The notes under the pieces are model-generated. The model saw only the letters and a list, made by a program, of their open reading frames with translations, ran no database searches and was not told the DNA's origin. The position numbers and the translations under genes are program-made. Positions 63,886-64,000 of a DNA stretch of 64,000 nt are shown here, piece after piece; within the stretch, counting starts at the first letter, position 1, and each line of letters opens with the position of its first letter. This DNA is from Nipponacmea schrenckii (lineage: Eukaryota > Mollusca > Gastropoda > Lottiidae): NCBI GenBank assembly GCA_030562195.1, contig JAUJPP010000003.1:44708602-44772601 (forward strand), given 5' to 3'.

Positions 63886-64000
63886 GTGAGTAAGAAAATA
63901 TATTTATATGATTAAGAATGAGAATTATCTTATGATCTGTCCAAATGTAACTTAGTATTATCGCTTTTAATGTGTTGAAAAGGAAATCTTTTGTCGACAG

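Noticed and set aside
1..64000. tRNA, rRNA and CRISPR-like arrays
   Set aside because: No cloverleaf B-box with matching stems, no ribosomal RNA sequence, and the tandem repeats present lack unique equal-length spacers.

Overview
The window reads as AT-rich, intron-rich invertebrate nuclear DNA, most likely from a mollusc and possibly a gastropod. The reasons are GT-AG introns with animal-type coding content, tandem-core 'pearl'-like mobile elements of the kind described from bivalves, CR1-like and Penelope-like retroelement relics, and a frequent TAGGCCTA palindrome. No species is assigned.

Three protein genes can be reconstructed. (1) ACSM, a mitochondrial medium-chain acyl-CoA synthetase, lies on the minus strand from 39864 to 22366. 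It has 16 coding exons whose phases all join, giving 596 codons plus stop. (2) A complete intronless BMAL (ARNTL/cycle-type bHLH-PAS clock factor) of 590 codons lies on the plus strand at 36006-37778. It sits inside the 11.4-kb first intron of ACSM, in antisense. (3) unkempt (unk), an RNA-binding protein with six CCCH zinc fingers and a RING, lies on the plus strand at 43812-58968. It has 15 coding exons giving 795 codons plus stop. ACSM and unk are divergently transcribed.

Layout: 1-22.3 kb is gene-poor and holds relics of Penelope-like and Ty3/Gypsy retroelements, minisatellites and a candidate LTR end. 22.4-28.3 kb holds ACSM exons 2-16. 28.3-39.65 kb is ACSM intron 1, with a CR1-like LINE relic, a Penelope-like relic, a tandem-core element, a GGGGTCAC minisatellite and the BMAL gene. 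39.65-39.89 kb is ACSM exon 1. 40.5-42.3 kb is a foldback transposon with minisatellite arms around a decayed helix-turn-helix/integrase-type gene. 43.8-60.8 kb is unk, whose long introns carry several pearl/HINE-like elements, one nested in another. 61.4-62.96 kb is a satellite with a period of about 64 bp. 63.6-63.9 kb is a CCAAT-rich candidate promoter and first exon of the next gene.

The main discoveries are the nested BMAL retrogene, the foldback element with its cargo, and the tandem-core elements, whose 3' terminal hairpins covary between subfamilies and whose ends lie at unk splice acceptors.
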